Source: Pseudomonas nitroreducens (GTDB lineage: Bacteria > Pseudomonadota > Gammaproteobacteria > Pseudomonadales > Pseudomonadaceae). Taken from it: 64,000 bases of DNA. The notes beneath the pieces are model-generated. The model had not been told where the DNA came from. It was given only the letters and a program-made list of their open reading frames with translations, and did no database searches. The DNA is taken from assembly GCF_014204515.1 (NCBI RefSeq), contig NZ_JACHLI010000016.1, positions 1 to 64,000 on the forward strand, given 5' to 3'. Position numbers and translations under genes: made by a program. Shown piece after piece: positions 25,874-34,550 of this stretch; the stretch's first letter is position 1, and every line of letters starts with the position of its first letter.

Positions 25874-27792
25874 TTGTCGGAACCGCCGGCCACATCGACC
25901 ACGGCAAGACCTCGCTGCTGCGCGCCCTGACCGGCGTGGAAGGCGACCGCCGCCCGGCCGAACGCGAGCGCGGCATCACCATCGATCTCGGTTACGTCTA
26001 CGCTGATCTTGGGGACGGCACGCTCACCGGCTTCATCGACGTGCCGGGCCACGAGCGTTTCGTCCACAACATGCTCGCTGGCGCCAGCGGCATCGACCTG
26101 GTGCTGCTGGTGGTCGCCGCCGATGACGGGGTGATGCCGCAGACCCGCGAGCACCTCGCCATCGTCGAGCAGCTAGGTATCCGCCGCGCCATCGTCGCCC
26201 TGACCAAGGTCGACCGGGTGCTTTCTGAACGGGTCGAGCAGGCCACTGGCGAACTGCAGGAATTGCTGGCCGATGGGCCGTTGGCCGGCGCGCCTGTCAT
26301 CCCGGTATCCAGCATCAATGGCGAAGGTATCGAGGTACTGCGCCAAGCGCTGCGCGAAGCTGCCCGAGAAACACGAGAAGGTGCGGCCGAAGGCGGCTTC
26401 CGCCTGGCCGTCGACCGGGCTTTCAGTGTCAGCGGCGCTGGCGTCGTCGTCACCGGAACAGCCTTTGCCGGCAGCGTGAATGTCGGGGATGAACTGCTGC
26501 TGGGCGCCGCCGGCCGGCGCGTTCGCGTGCGCGGCCTGCACGCACAGAACCGCGAAGCGCAGCAGGCCCATGCCGGCCAGCGGGTGGCGGTCAATATCGC
26601 CGGCGAGCGTCTGAATCTGGAACAGATTCACCGCGGTGACTGGCTGATCACGCCCGCGCTCCCCGCGCCCACCACGCGCATCGATATCGAGCTGGACCTG
26701 CTGCCCAGCGAAACCCGCGCCTTCGTCCATTGGACGCCGGTGCACGTCCACCTTGGCGCGCAGGATGTCACCGGCCGCGTCGCACTGCTCGAAGGCGAGC
26801 GCCTGGCGCCGGATGAGCGCGCCTTTGCGCAGCTGGTGCTGAACGCGCCCAGCCATGCCGTGCATGGCGACCGTCTGGTGCTGCGCGACCAGTCTGCCCA
26901 GCGCACGATCGGTGGCGGCCGCGTACTCGACCCCTTCGCTCCCGCGCGCAACCGGCGTAGCCCGGAGCGCCTGGAGCAACTTCGTGCTTTGCAGGGCGAA
27001 GGTCTGGAAAGTGCCTTGCCAACCCTGCTGGCTCACGCCAGCAATGGCCTCGATCCCGCGCTGCTGGCGCGGCAGTTCAACCGCCCCCGTGAGAGCTGGC
27101 AACTGCCCGCAGAACTGGTCGAGATCAGCACGCGCCTGGGCCCGCGGCTGTTCGCGGCGCAGCGCTGGACGGCGCTGCAGGAACAATTGCTGGCGGAGCT
27201 GCAATCCTTCCACGAGGAAGCTCCCGACGAACTCGGCCCCGACCGCGACCGCCTGCGCCGTTACGCGCTGCCGCAGCTGGAGCGGCCAATCTTCATCGCC
27301 CTGCTGGAAAGCCTGTTGGCCGCCCACCGCATCGACAGCAGCGGCCCCTGGCTGCACCTGCCGGACCACCGCGTGCAGCTGGGGGAGACCGACGAAAAGC
27401 TGCGCGAGCGCCTCTGGCCGTTGCTCCTGGCCGGCGCCTTCGACCCACCCTGGGTGCGCGACCTGGCCCGCGAACTGGGCGCAGAGGAGGGCGAGGTACG
27501 CCTGTTGCTGCGCAAGCTCGCCCGCCTGGGGCAACTGCATCAGGTGGTCAAGGACCTGTTCTACCCCGAAGCGACCCTGCGCCAGCTCGCCGACCACGCC
27601 CTGAGCCTGCGCGGCGAATCCGGCATCATCCGCGCCGCTGCCTTCCGCGACCGGATCGGCATCGGCCGAAAACGCTGCATCCAGCTGCTGGAGTACTTCG
27701 ACCGCATCGGCTTCACCCGTCGTTTCGGCAACGAGCGGCGGATCAGGGAAGACTCGGCGCTGGCGCTGGCGAAGCCTGAAGAAGCTTCCTGA
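25870..27792 (+). CDS. selB: Selenocysteine-specific elongation factor SelB
   Basis: The 640-residue GTPase delivers Sec-tRNA to UGA codons marked by a SECIS hairpin. G motifs: G1 GHIDHGKTS (7-15), G3 DVPGHE and G4 TKVD. Domains II and III resemble EF-Tu, and the C-terminal 250 residues contain the winged-helix repeats that bind SECIS RNA (for example SGIIRAAAFRDRIGIGRKR). The start is GTG 25870, overlapping the selA stop; the longer open frame upstream is the selA region in another frame. Confidence 0.95.
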   Translation: MIVGTAGHIDHGKTSLLRALTGVEGDRRPAERERGITIDLGYVYADLGDGTLTGFIDVPGHERFVHNMLAGASGIDLVLLVVAADDGVMPQTREHLAIVEQLGIRRAIVALTKVDRVLSERVEQATGELQELLADGPLAGAPVIPVSSINGEGIEVLRQALREAARETREGAAEGGFRLAVDRAFSVSGAGVVVTGTAFAGSVNVGDELLLGAAGRRVRVRGLHAQNREAQQAHAGQRVAVNIAGERLNLEQIHRGDWLITPALPAPTTRIDIELDLLPSETRAFVHWTPVHVHLGAQDVTGRVALLEGERLAPDERAFAQLVLNAPSHAVHGDRLVLRDQSAQRTIGGGRVLDPFAPARNRRSPERLEQLRALQGEGLESALPTLLAHASNGLDPALLARQFNRPRESWQLPAELVEISTRLGPRLFAAQRWTALQEQLLAELQSFHEEAPDELGPDRDRLRRYALPQLERPIFIALLESLLAAHRIDSSGPWLHLPDHRVQLGETDEKLRERLWPLLLAGAFDPPWVRDLARELGAEEGEVRLLLRKLARLGQLHQVVKDLFYPEATLRQLADHALSLRGESGIIRAAAFRDRIGIGRKRCIQLLEYFDRIGFTRRFGNERRIREDSALALAKPEEAS

Positions 27793-27857
27793 CACCTGGT
27801 CGGAAGTGGATTTCGCCACACAAAGGGAATCGCCTACAGTAGCTCGGGTACATACGA

Positions 27858-27867
27858 GGTATATACC
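27858..27867. promoter_or_regulatory. Palindromic operator candidate of the toxin-antitoxin pair
   Basis: GGTATATACC is a perfect 10-bp palindrome 24 bases before the antitoxin ATG, and a related GGTACATAC half lies at 27847-27855. Ribbon-helix-helix antitoxins commonly bind such paired sites to repress their own operon. Confidence 0.55.
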
Positions 27868-27890
27868 TTTTCACTACCAGGTGATTCCCC

Positions 27891-28169
27891 ATGAGCAAAG
27901 AAGCCGTATTCACCATGAAGCTCGAACCGGAGTTGCGCGCCGAATTCATGGCCGCTGCCGAGTCGGCGCACCGTCCGGCTTCCCAGGTCATGCGCGAGCT
28001 GATGCGCGAGTTCATCCGCCAGCAGCGCCAGACGCAGGACTACGACGAGTATCTGCAGGCCAAGGTCGAGGCGGCTCGGGCCTCGCTGGCTGCCGGGGAT
28101 GGGCAGCCCGATGAAGAGGTCGAGGCGGCGTTCGCAGCGCTCCGATCAAGGGCGACCGAGCGTAGATGA
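27891..28169 (+). CDS. Antitoxin, ribbon-helix-helix type
   Basis: The 92-residue protein starts with a ribbon-helix-helix DNA-binding segment (AVFTMKLEPELRAEFMAAAESAHRPASQVMRELMREFI, presented as one fold at residues 5-43), followed by an acidic, helical tail that would wrap the toxin. Its stop overlaps the toxin start (ATGA). It lies immediately after selB, within the selenocysteine cluster. Confidence 0.85.
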   Translation: MSKEAVFTMKLEPELRAEFMAAAESAHRPASQVMRELMREFIRQQRQTQDYDEYLQAKVEAARASLAAGDGQPDEEVEAAFAALRSRATERR

Positions 28170-28453
28170 AGGTCTTCTGGACGCGAGGGGCCCAGCAGGA
28201 TCGTTTCGAAATCTGGGACTATCTCGCTTCCGAAAACCTCGATGCCGCTGTGCGGATGGATTCATTGTTCAGTGCCACTGCCGCCAAGCTCAGGCAATTC
28301 CCGCTGATGGGCAAGCCCGGTCGAGTCGCGGGAACCCGCGAAGTGATTCCCCATGAAAACTACCGGATCGTCTATCAGGTCGAAGCGGACGTCCTGTGGA
28401 TTCTTGCGCTGGTGCATACCGCCCGGTTGTGGCCGCCAGTGCAGGAACCTTGA
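28166..28453 (+). CDS. Toxin of the ParE/RelE superfamily
   Basis: The 95-residue protein has the ParE-like pattern: VFWTRGAQQDRFEIWDYLA at the N-terminus, LRQFPLMGKPGRVAGTREV in the middle, and the C-terminal YRIVYQV...ILALVHTARLWP. ParE-type toxins poison gyrase and RelE-type cleave mRNA; the sequence alone does not decide. It forms a two-gene operon with the preceding antitoxin. Confidence 0.85.
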   Translation: MKVFWTRGAQQDRFEIWDYLASENLDAAVRMDSLFSATAAKLRQFPLMGKPGRVAGTREVIPHENYRIVYQVEADVLWILALVHTARLWPPVQEP

Positions 28454-28595
28454 AACCCCGCGGCGGAGCCTGCCGCAAATCGCCGCACTGTGGCACCTTC
28501 TGCACGCCGGTGAGTCACAAGGGGCGCCCGTTCTCACCGGTCGCCAGGCCAACGTCCTGGCGGGTGGGCGCGGTGGATATCCCTGGGAGTCGGGT

Positions 28596-29231
28596 ATGCG
28601 GTGCATCGCCGTGCTGTGGTTGAGTTCCTTCTTCGCTGTCGCCCAGGCCGCCACGCTGAACAAGTGTGACGATGGCCAGGGGCATTTCACCTTCACCCAG
28701 CAGGCCTGCGCCGACGGCACGGGTGGCCAGCAGATCAAGGTGGTGCCGGCCACCGAGGGCATGCGGGTCGGGCCGCCCGGCGGTCGGCCAGCGCAGGCCA
28801 TCGACGACTACGCCCAGCCCTCTATCGGCGAGCCCGACCGCGGTTTGCCGCCAGCCGGCCAGGCGAAGCAGGGCTACACCGTGGTCGGTGCGGAGCCCGC
28901 CTCTTCCTGCAGTGCCTTCACCGAGAAGGACATCCGTGCCGCCCAGGTGCGCAAGCAGGTGCTGCCCGGCATGCAGGCAGCCGATGTGCAGGGTGCCTGG
29001 GGCAGCCCCAGCCGCAAGGATGATCGCCAGTGGGTGTTCCAGATCGACGCCTGCATGGCGTGGTTCGTCGAACTCGATGCCAACGGCTGCGTCACCGGAA
29101 CCCGCAAGGGCGACAGCCCGGTCGGTCTGCGTTGCGACGACCTGATGTACAAGCAGCGCCTGGAACGCGAGCGGAGCAAGGATGGCTCCTCGGCGGGACC
29201 AGCGGCGGCAACCTCCCAGGGGATCAACTGA
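28596..29231 (+). CDS. Secreted protein with DUF4124-like N-terminus
   Basis: The 211-residue protein has a signal peptide (MRCIAVLWLSSFFAVAQA) and then NKCDDGQGHFTFTQQAC, which resembles the short disulfide-bonded DUF4124 motif of Pseudomonas envelope proteins. A second region (VRKQVLPGMQAADVQGAWGS) resembles the SmpA/OmlA-like fold in which VxxGMtxxxVxxxxG recurs. The function is unknown. GGGAGTC lies upstream of the ATG at 28596; the longer frame upstream overlaps the toxin gene and is not credible. Confidence 0.72.
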   Translation: MRCIAVLWLSSFFAVAQAATLNKCDDGQGHFTFTQQACADGTGGQQIKVVPATEGMRVGPPGGRPAQAIDDYAQPSIGEPDRGLPPAGQAKQGYTVVGAEPASSCSAFTEKDIRAAQVRKQVLPGMQAADVQGAWGSPSRKDDRQWVFQIDACMAWFVELDANGCVTGTRKGDSPVGLRCDDLMYKQRLERERSKDGSSAGPAAATSQGIN

Positions 29232-29300
29232 ACCATTCCCCTGCGTGCCCTCCGCTCATGGGGCTCCCGTGGCACCGATTGATCCCGCTGGTGCCAGGCC

Positions 29301-30755
29301 TCAGGGCGCTGGCAACTGCTGATCCAGGCGTTGCACCAGATAGCCGTAGAACGGATTGGAGGTCACGCGCTGGAACAGGTCCAGCCCGACGATCAGCACG
29401 CCACGCTCACCTCGGGGCGACAGGGTGCCCAGGTGGATGCCGTAGTCCTCGCCGGCCCGCGGTTGCTGGCCGTAGAGGGCATCGTCCGGCGGGAACGGCA
29501 GGGCCACGTGGGACAGCGAGAAAAGGTCCGCCGGATAGGTCATCGGCAACGGCTGACTGTCCTGCTGCAGGCTGTGCGCCGGGGTGTGCAGGGCGGCCAC
29601 CTGGCTCGACTGCGCACTGTTGGAGATCACCGTCAGCCCATAATTGCGCTCGCGTTCGGGCAGCAGACGAGCGCCGAGCTGAGCCATCTCCGGCCGCAGC
29701 AGCGGGCCATAATTCAGCGAGCGGTTGAGATCGAACAGCACCAGCTCGCTGCCGTTCTCCGGCAGGCGGTCGTACAGGCTGCTGACCACCGCGGGGGTAC
29801 TCACCGTACTGTCGGCCAGGGACTGGAAAGTGAGGATCGGCGGCAGGCGCTGGAGGCCGCCATTGCGCTGGCTGGCGTCCAGGCCCTTCTGTACCGCGTC
29901 GGTCAGCTCCACCGTCTGCCGCGCCGCCGCCACCGGAAAGGAGTTGTACTTGAACGGGTTGAACTCCGGCAGCACGTTGAGCCAGGCCGCCTTGGCGAAC
30001 GCCGGTAGCAGCGCCGGCAATCCCGCCAGCCCGGCGAACTGGGCGTAGCGGGTGACCCCGATCATCGGCGAGATCAGCACCAGCCGCTGCGGCATGGGCA
30101 GGCTCGCGTCTTCCAGCGCGTCCAGGCTGTACTTCACCGCCAGCGCACCGCCATTGGAGAAGCCGACCATCAGCAAGGGCGCGCCCTCGGGCAACTGCGC
30201 GCTGGCTTCGCGCACTGCCAGGCGGGTGGCTGCCATCCAGTCCTCCCAGTCCGCCTGGGTCAGGCCGGCCGGCACGGTGCCGTGGCCGGGCATGCGGATC
30301 GCGACCACCACGAAGCCGCGCTGGCGCAGGTGCTCGCCCAGGTGGCGCAGGCTGTAGGGCGAATCGGTGAGGCCATGCAGCAGCACCGCGGCGCCTTGCA
30401 CCGGGCCCTGTGGACGCAGTTCGTAGGAGCGGTTCCAGTCGGTGGCGAAGTGGCCGGGGTAGACCTCGCTCTGATCGAAGTAGCGGTTGTAGGCCACGCG
30501 CTCGAAAGGCTGCAGCCGAGCCGCCATTTCCTTGCGCATGGCCTGCATCAGCTTGTCCTCGGCCGCCAGGTAGCCCGCCCAGTCGGTGCGGTCGATGGCG
30601 TCGTGGTGCAGGTCGTCCGGCACCCAGGTGTGCCAGGGCTCCAGCAGCGGAAGGTTGCGCAGCGCGGCAACGCGCAGGCCCAGCAGCAGTACCGCGATGG
30701 CCAGGATGATGATCACTACCCAGAGCACTGCCTTGGTCAGTCTTGCGTTCAGCAT
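29301..30755 (-). CDS. Membrane-anchored alpha/beta hydrolase
   Basis: The 484-residue protein has an N-terminal membrane anchor (AVLWVVIIILAIAVLLLGL, about 9-27) and an alpha/beta-hydrolase domain with the oxyanion motif LLHGLTDSPYSLRHL and the nucleophile elbow GFSNGG. Histidine LSHVALPFPP near residue 420 is a candidate catalytic His. Substrate unknown; esterase or lipase activity is likely. AAGGGAAC precedes the ATG at 30755. It is transcribed away from selC. Confidence 0.8.
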   Translation of the reverse strand: MLNARLTKAVLWVVIIILAIAVLLLGLRVAALRNLPLLEPWHTWVPDDLHHDAIDRTDWAGYLAAEDKLMQAMRKEMAARLQPFERVAYNRYFDQSEVYPGHFATDWNRSYELRPQGPVQGAAVLLHGLTDSPYSLRHLGEHLRQRGFVVVAIRMPGHGTVPAGLTQADWEDWMAATRLAVREASAQLPEGAPLLMVGFSNGGALAVKYSLDALEDASLPMPQRLVLISPMIGVTRYAQFAGLAGLPALLPAFAKAAWLNVLPEFNPFKYNSFPVAAARQTVELTDAVQKGLDASQRNGGLQRLPPILTFQSLADSTVSTPAVVSSLYDRLPENGSELVLFDLNRSLNYGPLLRPEMAQLGARLLPERERNYGLTVISNSAQSSQVAALHTPAHSLQQDSQPLPMTYPADLFSLSHVALPFPPDDALYGQQPRAGEDYGIHLGTLSPRGERGVLIVGLDLFQRVTSNPFYGYLVQRLDQQLPAP

Positions 30756-30932
30756 GGAGTTCCCTTGTTGGCGCTTGCCGGCAAGCATAGAGCGGTCGGG
30801 TCGAGGGCGCCTGCTCCAAGGTCAATCCCGCACCGCTGCGGCATCGCCGCGCTGGCATCCGCTAGGGCAAAGATGGCAACATCCAGGCTCCCGACATCGC
30901 CGACTGCCCCAGCGCAGCCCGCATCGGTCAAG

Positions 30933-31028
30933 GGAAGGCAATCACGCCCGGTGGCGTGGCCGGGCTTCAAACCCGGTGGGGGACGGCAGCCGTTCCTGGG
31001 TGAGTTCGACTCTCACTGCCTTCCGCCA
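30933..31028 (+). tRNA. selC: tRNA-Sec (anticodon TCA)
   Basis: A 96-base tRNA starting GGAAGGCA pairs its eight-base acceptor stem with TGCCTTCC and ends in encoded GCCA, as in bacterial selC. The anticodon stem is CCGGG/CCCGG with loop CTTCAAA, giving anticodon TCA at 30967-30969. The variable arm is long (from 30977) and the T arm contains GGTGAGTTCGACTCTCAC. The overall layout follows E. coli selC (95 bases). With selA and selB nearby it supplies the Sec codon of fdnG. Confidence 0.93.
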
Positions 31029-31064
31029 ATTCCCCTGTGATCGTGACGAGCTCCCGCTGCCGCC

Positions 31065-31649
31065 ATGGATGAAAAGGAATCGATCGCCTGCATGGATGCC
31101 CATTGCCAGATTCGCGCGGTGTACGACGACAGGACGATTCGCGTGTACCAGGCCTATTCGGATGCCATTGCCGACAGCGCGCTGGCCAATGGGCGATTCG
31201 TCTCGCCGCCCTTCAAGATGGAGCGGATGACATGGATTAAGCCGTCGTTCCTCTGGATGATGTATCGCGCCGGCTGGGGCTACAAGGATGCGGGGCAGAG
31301 CCGGATCCTGGCCATCGACATCACCCGCGAGGGCTTCGAGTGGGCGCTGGCCCACAGTTGCCCGAGCCGCGCCGAAACGTCGATGAGTGCCCAACAGTGG
31401 GATGAGTTGAAGCGTGCGTCGCCGGTTCGCGTCCAGTGGGATCCAGAGCGTGATCTCACGCTGCAGGCGCTGCCGTATCGGGCCATCCAGATCGGTCTCA
31501 GCCGCGACGCAGTGCAGCGTTATGTGCAGGACTGGATCTGCCGCATCACGGATGTCACGCCCCTGGCCCACGAGATTCACGCTCTGGTGGAGCAGGGCCG
31601 TCTCGACGAGGCGCGGGCTGCATTGCCTGCGGAGAAGATCTATCGCTGA
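31065..31649 (+). CDS. DUF4291-family protein
   Basis: The 194-residue protein has the DUF4291 pattern: IRAVYDDRTIRVYQAYSDAIA, MTWIKPSFLWMMYRAGW and RVQWDPERD, ending PYRAIQIGLSRDAVQRYV. No biochemical function is established. It begins 36 bases after selC. No good ribosome site precedes 31065; an in-frame ATG at 31092 is an alternative start. Confidence 0.83.
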   Translation: MDEKESIACMDAHCQIRAVYDDRTIRVYQAYSDAIADSALANGRFVSPPFKMERMTWIKPSFLWMMYRAGWGYKDAGQSRILAIDITREGFEWALAHSCPSRAETSMSAQQWDELKRASPVRVQWDPERDLTLQALPYRAIQIGLSRDAVQRYVQDWICRITDVTPLAHEIHALVEQGRLDEARAALPAEKIYR

Positions 31650-31652
31650 AGT

Positions 31653-31859
31653 CTAGCGATTGCGCCTGCACCACTCATCCACCACCGCCCCCATGTCGGC
31701 CGGCGCGCCGCTGCGTATCCAGGCCATGAAGGCGCGGTCGAAGTGGAAGTCGTCGCCGCACTGCGCAGTCATGAAGCGGCGGACGTTCTGGGTGTTGCGG
31801 TAGTGGGCGTCGAGCGGGGTCTGGCGGGTGATCGGGTCGCTGTGCCAGTCGAAGGCCAT
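31653..31859 (-). CDS. Small protein, DUF6434-like
   Basis: The 68-residue frame contains FDWHSDPITRQTPLD and YRNTQNVRRFM, a pattern I associate with DUF6434 proteins of unknown function. AAGGA lies nine bases before the ATG at 31859; an ATG at 31868 is also in frame but is too close. The stop is 3 bases from that of the convergent DUF4291 gene. Confidence 0.68.
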   Translation of the reverse strand: MAFDWHSDPITRQTPLDAHYRNTQNVRRFMTAQCGDDFHFDRAFMAWIRSGAPADMGAVVDEWCRRNR

Positions 31860-31939
31860 GGCATCCATTCCTTGGAAGGTGGGCTTCCGTTATAGCGCAA
31901 TCGGCAGCCGCTGGCGCGGCCTGCCGAGGTCTTGCGGCG

Positions 31940-32143
31940 TCACTGGCCCCACATCATCCGCTGCTGTTGCGCCGAGTAGTCGTCGCTCTGCAGGCGCACG
32001 CGGGTGGGCTGGCGTTCGAGGTTGTCTTCGCCGAAGGATTCGCGCACCGGCGATTCGATAGCGTTGAAGTGGGTGAAGTGCGGGGAGTCGGCGCAGCCGG
32101 CCAGGGTGATGCAGGCAAAGGTAACCACGGAGAGCTTGAGCAT
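31940..32143 (-). CDS. Small lipoprotein
   Basis: A 67-residue protein with lipobox signal MLKLSVVTFACITLAGCAD and a short polar mature region with no recognised domain. AGGAGGACG precedes the ATG, a strong ribosome site that supports real translation. Function unknown. Confidence 0.7.
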   Translation of the reverse strand: MLKLSVVTFACITLAGCADSPHFTHFNAIESPVRESFGEDNLERQPTRVRLQSDDYSAQQQRMMWGQ

Positions 32144-32215
32144 GGGACGTCCTCCTGAATGGCGAGCCCCGAGCTTCGGCCGACTGGATTAACGCGCGAT
32201 TAACGTCAGCCGGCC

Positions 32216-32848
32216 TTAACCGCTTCTGTCCTGCCCGTGAATTTCGCCGCCATGGGGTTCGTCGCCTTCGCGGTCACGGTGGTGTTCCGGCGGGTTGAGG
32301 GCGCGGCCGAGGATCTGCGCGACGACATCGTCCTTGCCGGCGGTATAGGCGTCGCGGTCGGTGGGATAGCGCCGGGCCAATTCATGCTTCACCTGGGCAT
32401 AGCGTTGGGCGTCCTCCGGGTGGTTGCGCACCCAGTCGCGGAACAGCAGGCGCCGCGAGGCCTCGCCCAGGTCCATGACGTGGACGTGGTGGGTGCGCCC
32501 ACTGCCCAAAGGCGGCATGCCTTTGACGAAGAACATCCGTGTGGTGTCGGGGTTCTCGCTCCAGTACTGATACCCCAGCCGCTGCAGCGGTTCGATCAGG
32601 CGGTGCGGGTCGCTCTGCGGTGGTGGCAGCAGGAGGATGTCGATGATCGGCTTGGCGTCCAGGCCGGGCACGGCGGTGCTGCCGATGTGTTCGATGCCCA
32701 GGCCCGGCAGGTTCAGCTCGTCGGCGATGACGCGGGCTTCCTCGGCGAAACGCTGTGGCCAGCTCGGATCAGCAGTGACGACTTCGATGCGGTCTGCTTC
32801 GGCGTTGCTCCAGCGTTGGCCGTCGAATTCGGGGGCTTGTGGGGGCAT
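32216..32848 (-). CDS. GrpB-family nucleotidyltransferase-fold protein
   Basis: The 210-residue protein has the GrpB/UPF0157 pattern IEHIGSTAVPGLDAKPIIDILL, in which the G-S and D-x-D-like residues belong to a nucleotidyltransferase fold, then THHVHVMDLG...LLFRDWVRNHPEDAQRYAQ. Some GrpB-like domains are fused to dephospho-CoA kinase; independent members have no known substrate. GGAGC lies before the ATG at 32848. The C-terminal 20 residues are unusually rich in His, Asp and Gly. Confidence 0.85.
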   Translation of the reverse strand: MPPQAPEFDGQRWSNAEADRIEVVTADPSWPQRFAEEARVIADELNLPGLGIEHIGSTAVPGLDAKPIIDILLLPPPQSDPHRLIEPLQRLGYQYWSENPDTTRMFFVKGMPPLGSGRTHHVHVMDLGEASRRLLFRDWVRNHPEDAQRYAQVKHELARRYPTDRDAYTAGKDDVVAQILGRALNPPEHHRDREGDEPHGGEIHGQDRSG

Positions 32849-32940
32849 GGGCGCTCCAGTGATGCGGTGGGCGGGGCGAGGGTTTGAGGAGGGTTTCACG
32901 GCGGCGGTTCCGCGAATGTCAGGTGCGCAGACGGACGCTG

Positions 32941-33018
32941 CAGGAGCGAGCTTGCTCGCGAAAGGGATTAAAGGACGGCATCGGCGTTGGAAGGTTCGCG
33001 AGCCAGCTCGCTCCTACG
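32941..33018. repeat. REP pair
   Basis: caggagcgagcttgctcgcg and the inverted cgcgagccagctcgctccta flank a 38-base spacer. Standard short Pseudomonas REP arms, between the GrpB and VanX-like genes. Confidence 0.8.
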
Positions 33019-33037
33019 AAAAGTACGTGAGCCAGAC

Positions 33038-33721
33038 TCATTGAATCGGGAAGTCGAAGTAGGTTTCCGGGTAGGGCTCGGCCTTCAGCGTGTAGTGCCA
33101 CCATTCGGCGCCGTAGGGCTCGAAGCCGTGGCGCAGCATGGCCTGGCGCAGGGTTTCGCGGTTGCGCGTCTGCTGCGCGTCGATCAGCGTGGTGCCGTGG
33201 TGGGACAGGGGGCCGAAGAAGTCGAAGTGGCCGCCCATGTCGAGTTCTTCGCCGCTCGCCGACTGCACCAGCGTGAGGTCCACCGTGCTGCCCCGCGAGT
33301 GCCCGGAATGCTGGGCGATGTAGCCGTCGCGGAACAGGGCGGGTTTGTCCATGTCGGGGTAGTAGAGCGCCTTCTGGCGCACGTCCCGTGGGTCGGCGGC
33401 CCAGCGGCGGAAGTCGTCCACGGCGCGCTGCGGGCGGTAACCGTCGAACACCTTCAGCGCCAGTCCGCTGAGGGCGACGTCCTGCTCCACAGCGGCCAGG
33501 GCCGTGGCGGCTTCGCGGGTGAGGATCACGCGGGGAACAAGGTAGCCGTCGATGGGGCGACCGACGAAGTTGTCGCTGCCGGCATAGCGCACGTCATAGC
33601 GTGCGGACTTCAGGACCTGGTCGAGATAGACGAAGCCGTTCTGTGCCGGTTGCTCGGCGCGCAGTGGCAGGCTGATGAGCAGGCAGAGCAGCAGCGTGAG
33701 CGGCGCGCCTGCCCGGCTCAT
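33038..33721 (-). CDS. D-Ala-D-Ala dipeptidase-like protein (VanX family), exported
   Basis: The 227-residue zinc peptidase has a signal peptide (first 22 residues) and the VanX metal ligands: His141 and Asp148 in SGHSRGSTVD, Glu206 and His209 in EWWHY. It would cleave D-Ala-D-Ala in the periplasm, as VanX/DdpX enzymes do. It is the last gene of a tightly coupled minus-strand operon; its ATG overlaps the stop of the GcvH-like gene. In this setting cell-wall recycling is more likely than glycopeptide resistance, but that is inference. Confidence 0.88.
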   Translation of the reverse strand: MSRAGAPLTLLLCLLISLPLRAEQPAQNGFVYLDQVLKSARYDVRYAGSDNFVGRPIDGYLVPRVILTREAATALAAVEQDVALSGLALKVFDGYRPQRAVDDFRRWAADPRDVRQKALYYPDMDKPALFRDGYIAQHSGHSRGSTVDLTLVQSASGEELDMGGHFDFFGPLSHHGTTLIDAQQTRNRETLRQAMLRHGFEPYGAEWWHYTLKAEPYPETYFDFPIQ

Positions 33722-34179
33722 GGGCGCAGGGCCTGGACGCCGTCGTCGTCGGGGTCGAAGTTGTCCAGGTGCATGCGCCGGGCGAAGGCATCAAGGGCGG
33801 CTTCGCCCTGCAGGAAGCGGTCACGGACGGCGGCCCAGTCGTCGGGCTGCAGGCGCACCATCCAGCCTTCGCCGTAGCAGTCCTGGTTGATCAGGCCGGG
33901 GCGGCGCACCACCGCCTCGTTGCTGGCCAGGACGGTGCCATCCAGTGGGCTGCGCGCCGAGGAGGCGGCCTTGGCGAACTCCACCACGCCGAAGCTGCGA
34001 TCGCAGTCGATGTGCCAGCCGTCGCGCTTGGGGGTGAAGGCGAAGATCTGCCCGTAGATCGCGCAGCCGTAGGCGGTCAGCCCGAGGGTGACGGCGCCGC
34101 CGACTTCCTCGCGCAGCCAGAGGTTGTAGTCGGGGGCGTAAAGCAGGTCGTCGGGGAACTCCAGGCCGTGCAGCTTCAC
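33718..34179 (-). CDS. GcvH-like lipoyl-carrier protein
   Basis: The 153-residue protein aligns with glycine cleavage H protein: VGGAVTLGLTAYG near residue 26, the lipoylation region VVEFAKAASSARSP with Lys70 at the expected place, and NQDCYGEGWMVRL. It is not next to gcvP or gcvT. The start is a GTG at 34179 overlapping the stop of the upstream DsrE-like gene. GcvH-like carriers also serve in sulfur trafficking with DsrE proteins, so a sulfur role is possible, but it is not shown by the sequence. Confidence 0.8.
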   Translation of the reverse strand: MKLHGLEFPDDLLYAPDYNLWLREEVGGAVTLGLTAYGCAIYGQIFAFTPKRDGWHIDCDRSFGVVEFAKAASSARSPLDGTVLASNEAVVRRPGLINQDCYGEGWMVRLQPDDWAAVRDRFLQGEAALDAFARRMHLDNFDPDDDGVQALRP

Positions 34180-34550
34180 AGGGTCAGCACCCGGTCGTAT
34201 TCGAGGATCATCCGCGCCAGCTCGCCGCCGCTGGCGATTTCGTCGACTTCCTCGATCAGCCGGCTTTCGTCGATGGCGATGCCCGGTGCGCGGCACATCA
34301 GCAGGCGCGCGCCGGCTTCCTTGGCCTGCTGGATGAAGTGGCTGATCGGCTCGCCACCCTCGGCGGCGTAGAGGTGGTCGGCGATATCCTGGAAGGCCAG
34401 GCGCGTCCCTTCGCCGCTGAGGAACAGGGTGACTTTTGCGTCCATGCACGCCAGCAGGGTGGCGGTGTAGAAGGGCGCTGCGCAGCGCGCCGGGGTACTC
34501 GGGCCGCTGCTGACGATGATCAGCACGCGCTGGGGTTCAGGCGTGGACAA
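34176..34550 (-). CDS. DsrE/DsrF-like family protein
   Basis: The 124-residue protein has the DsrE-type alpha/beta pattern: VLIIVSSGPSTPARCAAPFY, then AKVTLFLSGEGT and a Cys86 region LLMCRAPGIAID where sulfur-carrier cysteines of the family sit. I chose the TTG at 34550, with GGAG seven bases upstream inside the GNAT gene; GTG at codon 9 is possible. Its stop overlaps the GcvH-like start. A sulfur-transfer function is inferred from the family. Confidence 0.78.
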   Translation of the reverse strand: MSTPEPQRVLIIVSSGPSTPARCAAPFYTATLLACMDAKVTLFLSGEGTRLAFQDIADHLYAAEGGEPISHFIQQAKEAGARLLMCRAPGIAIDESRLIEEVDEIASGGELARMILEYDRVLTL

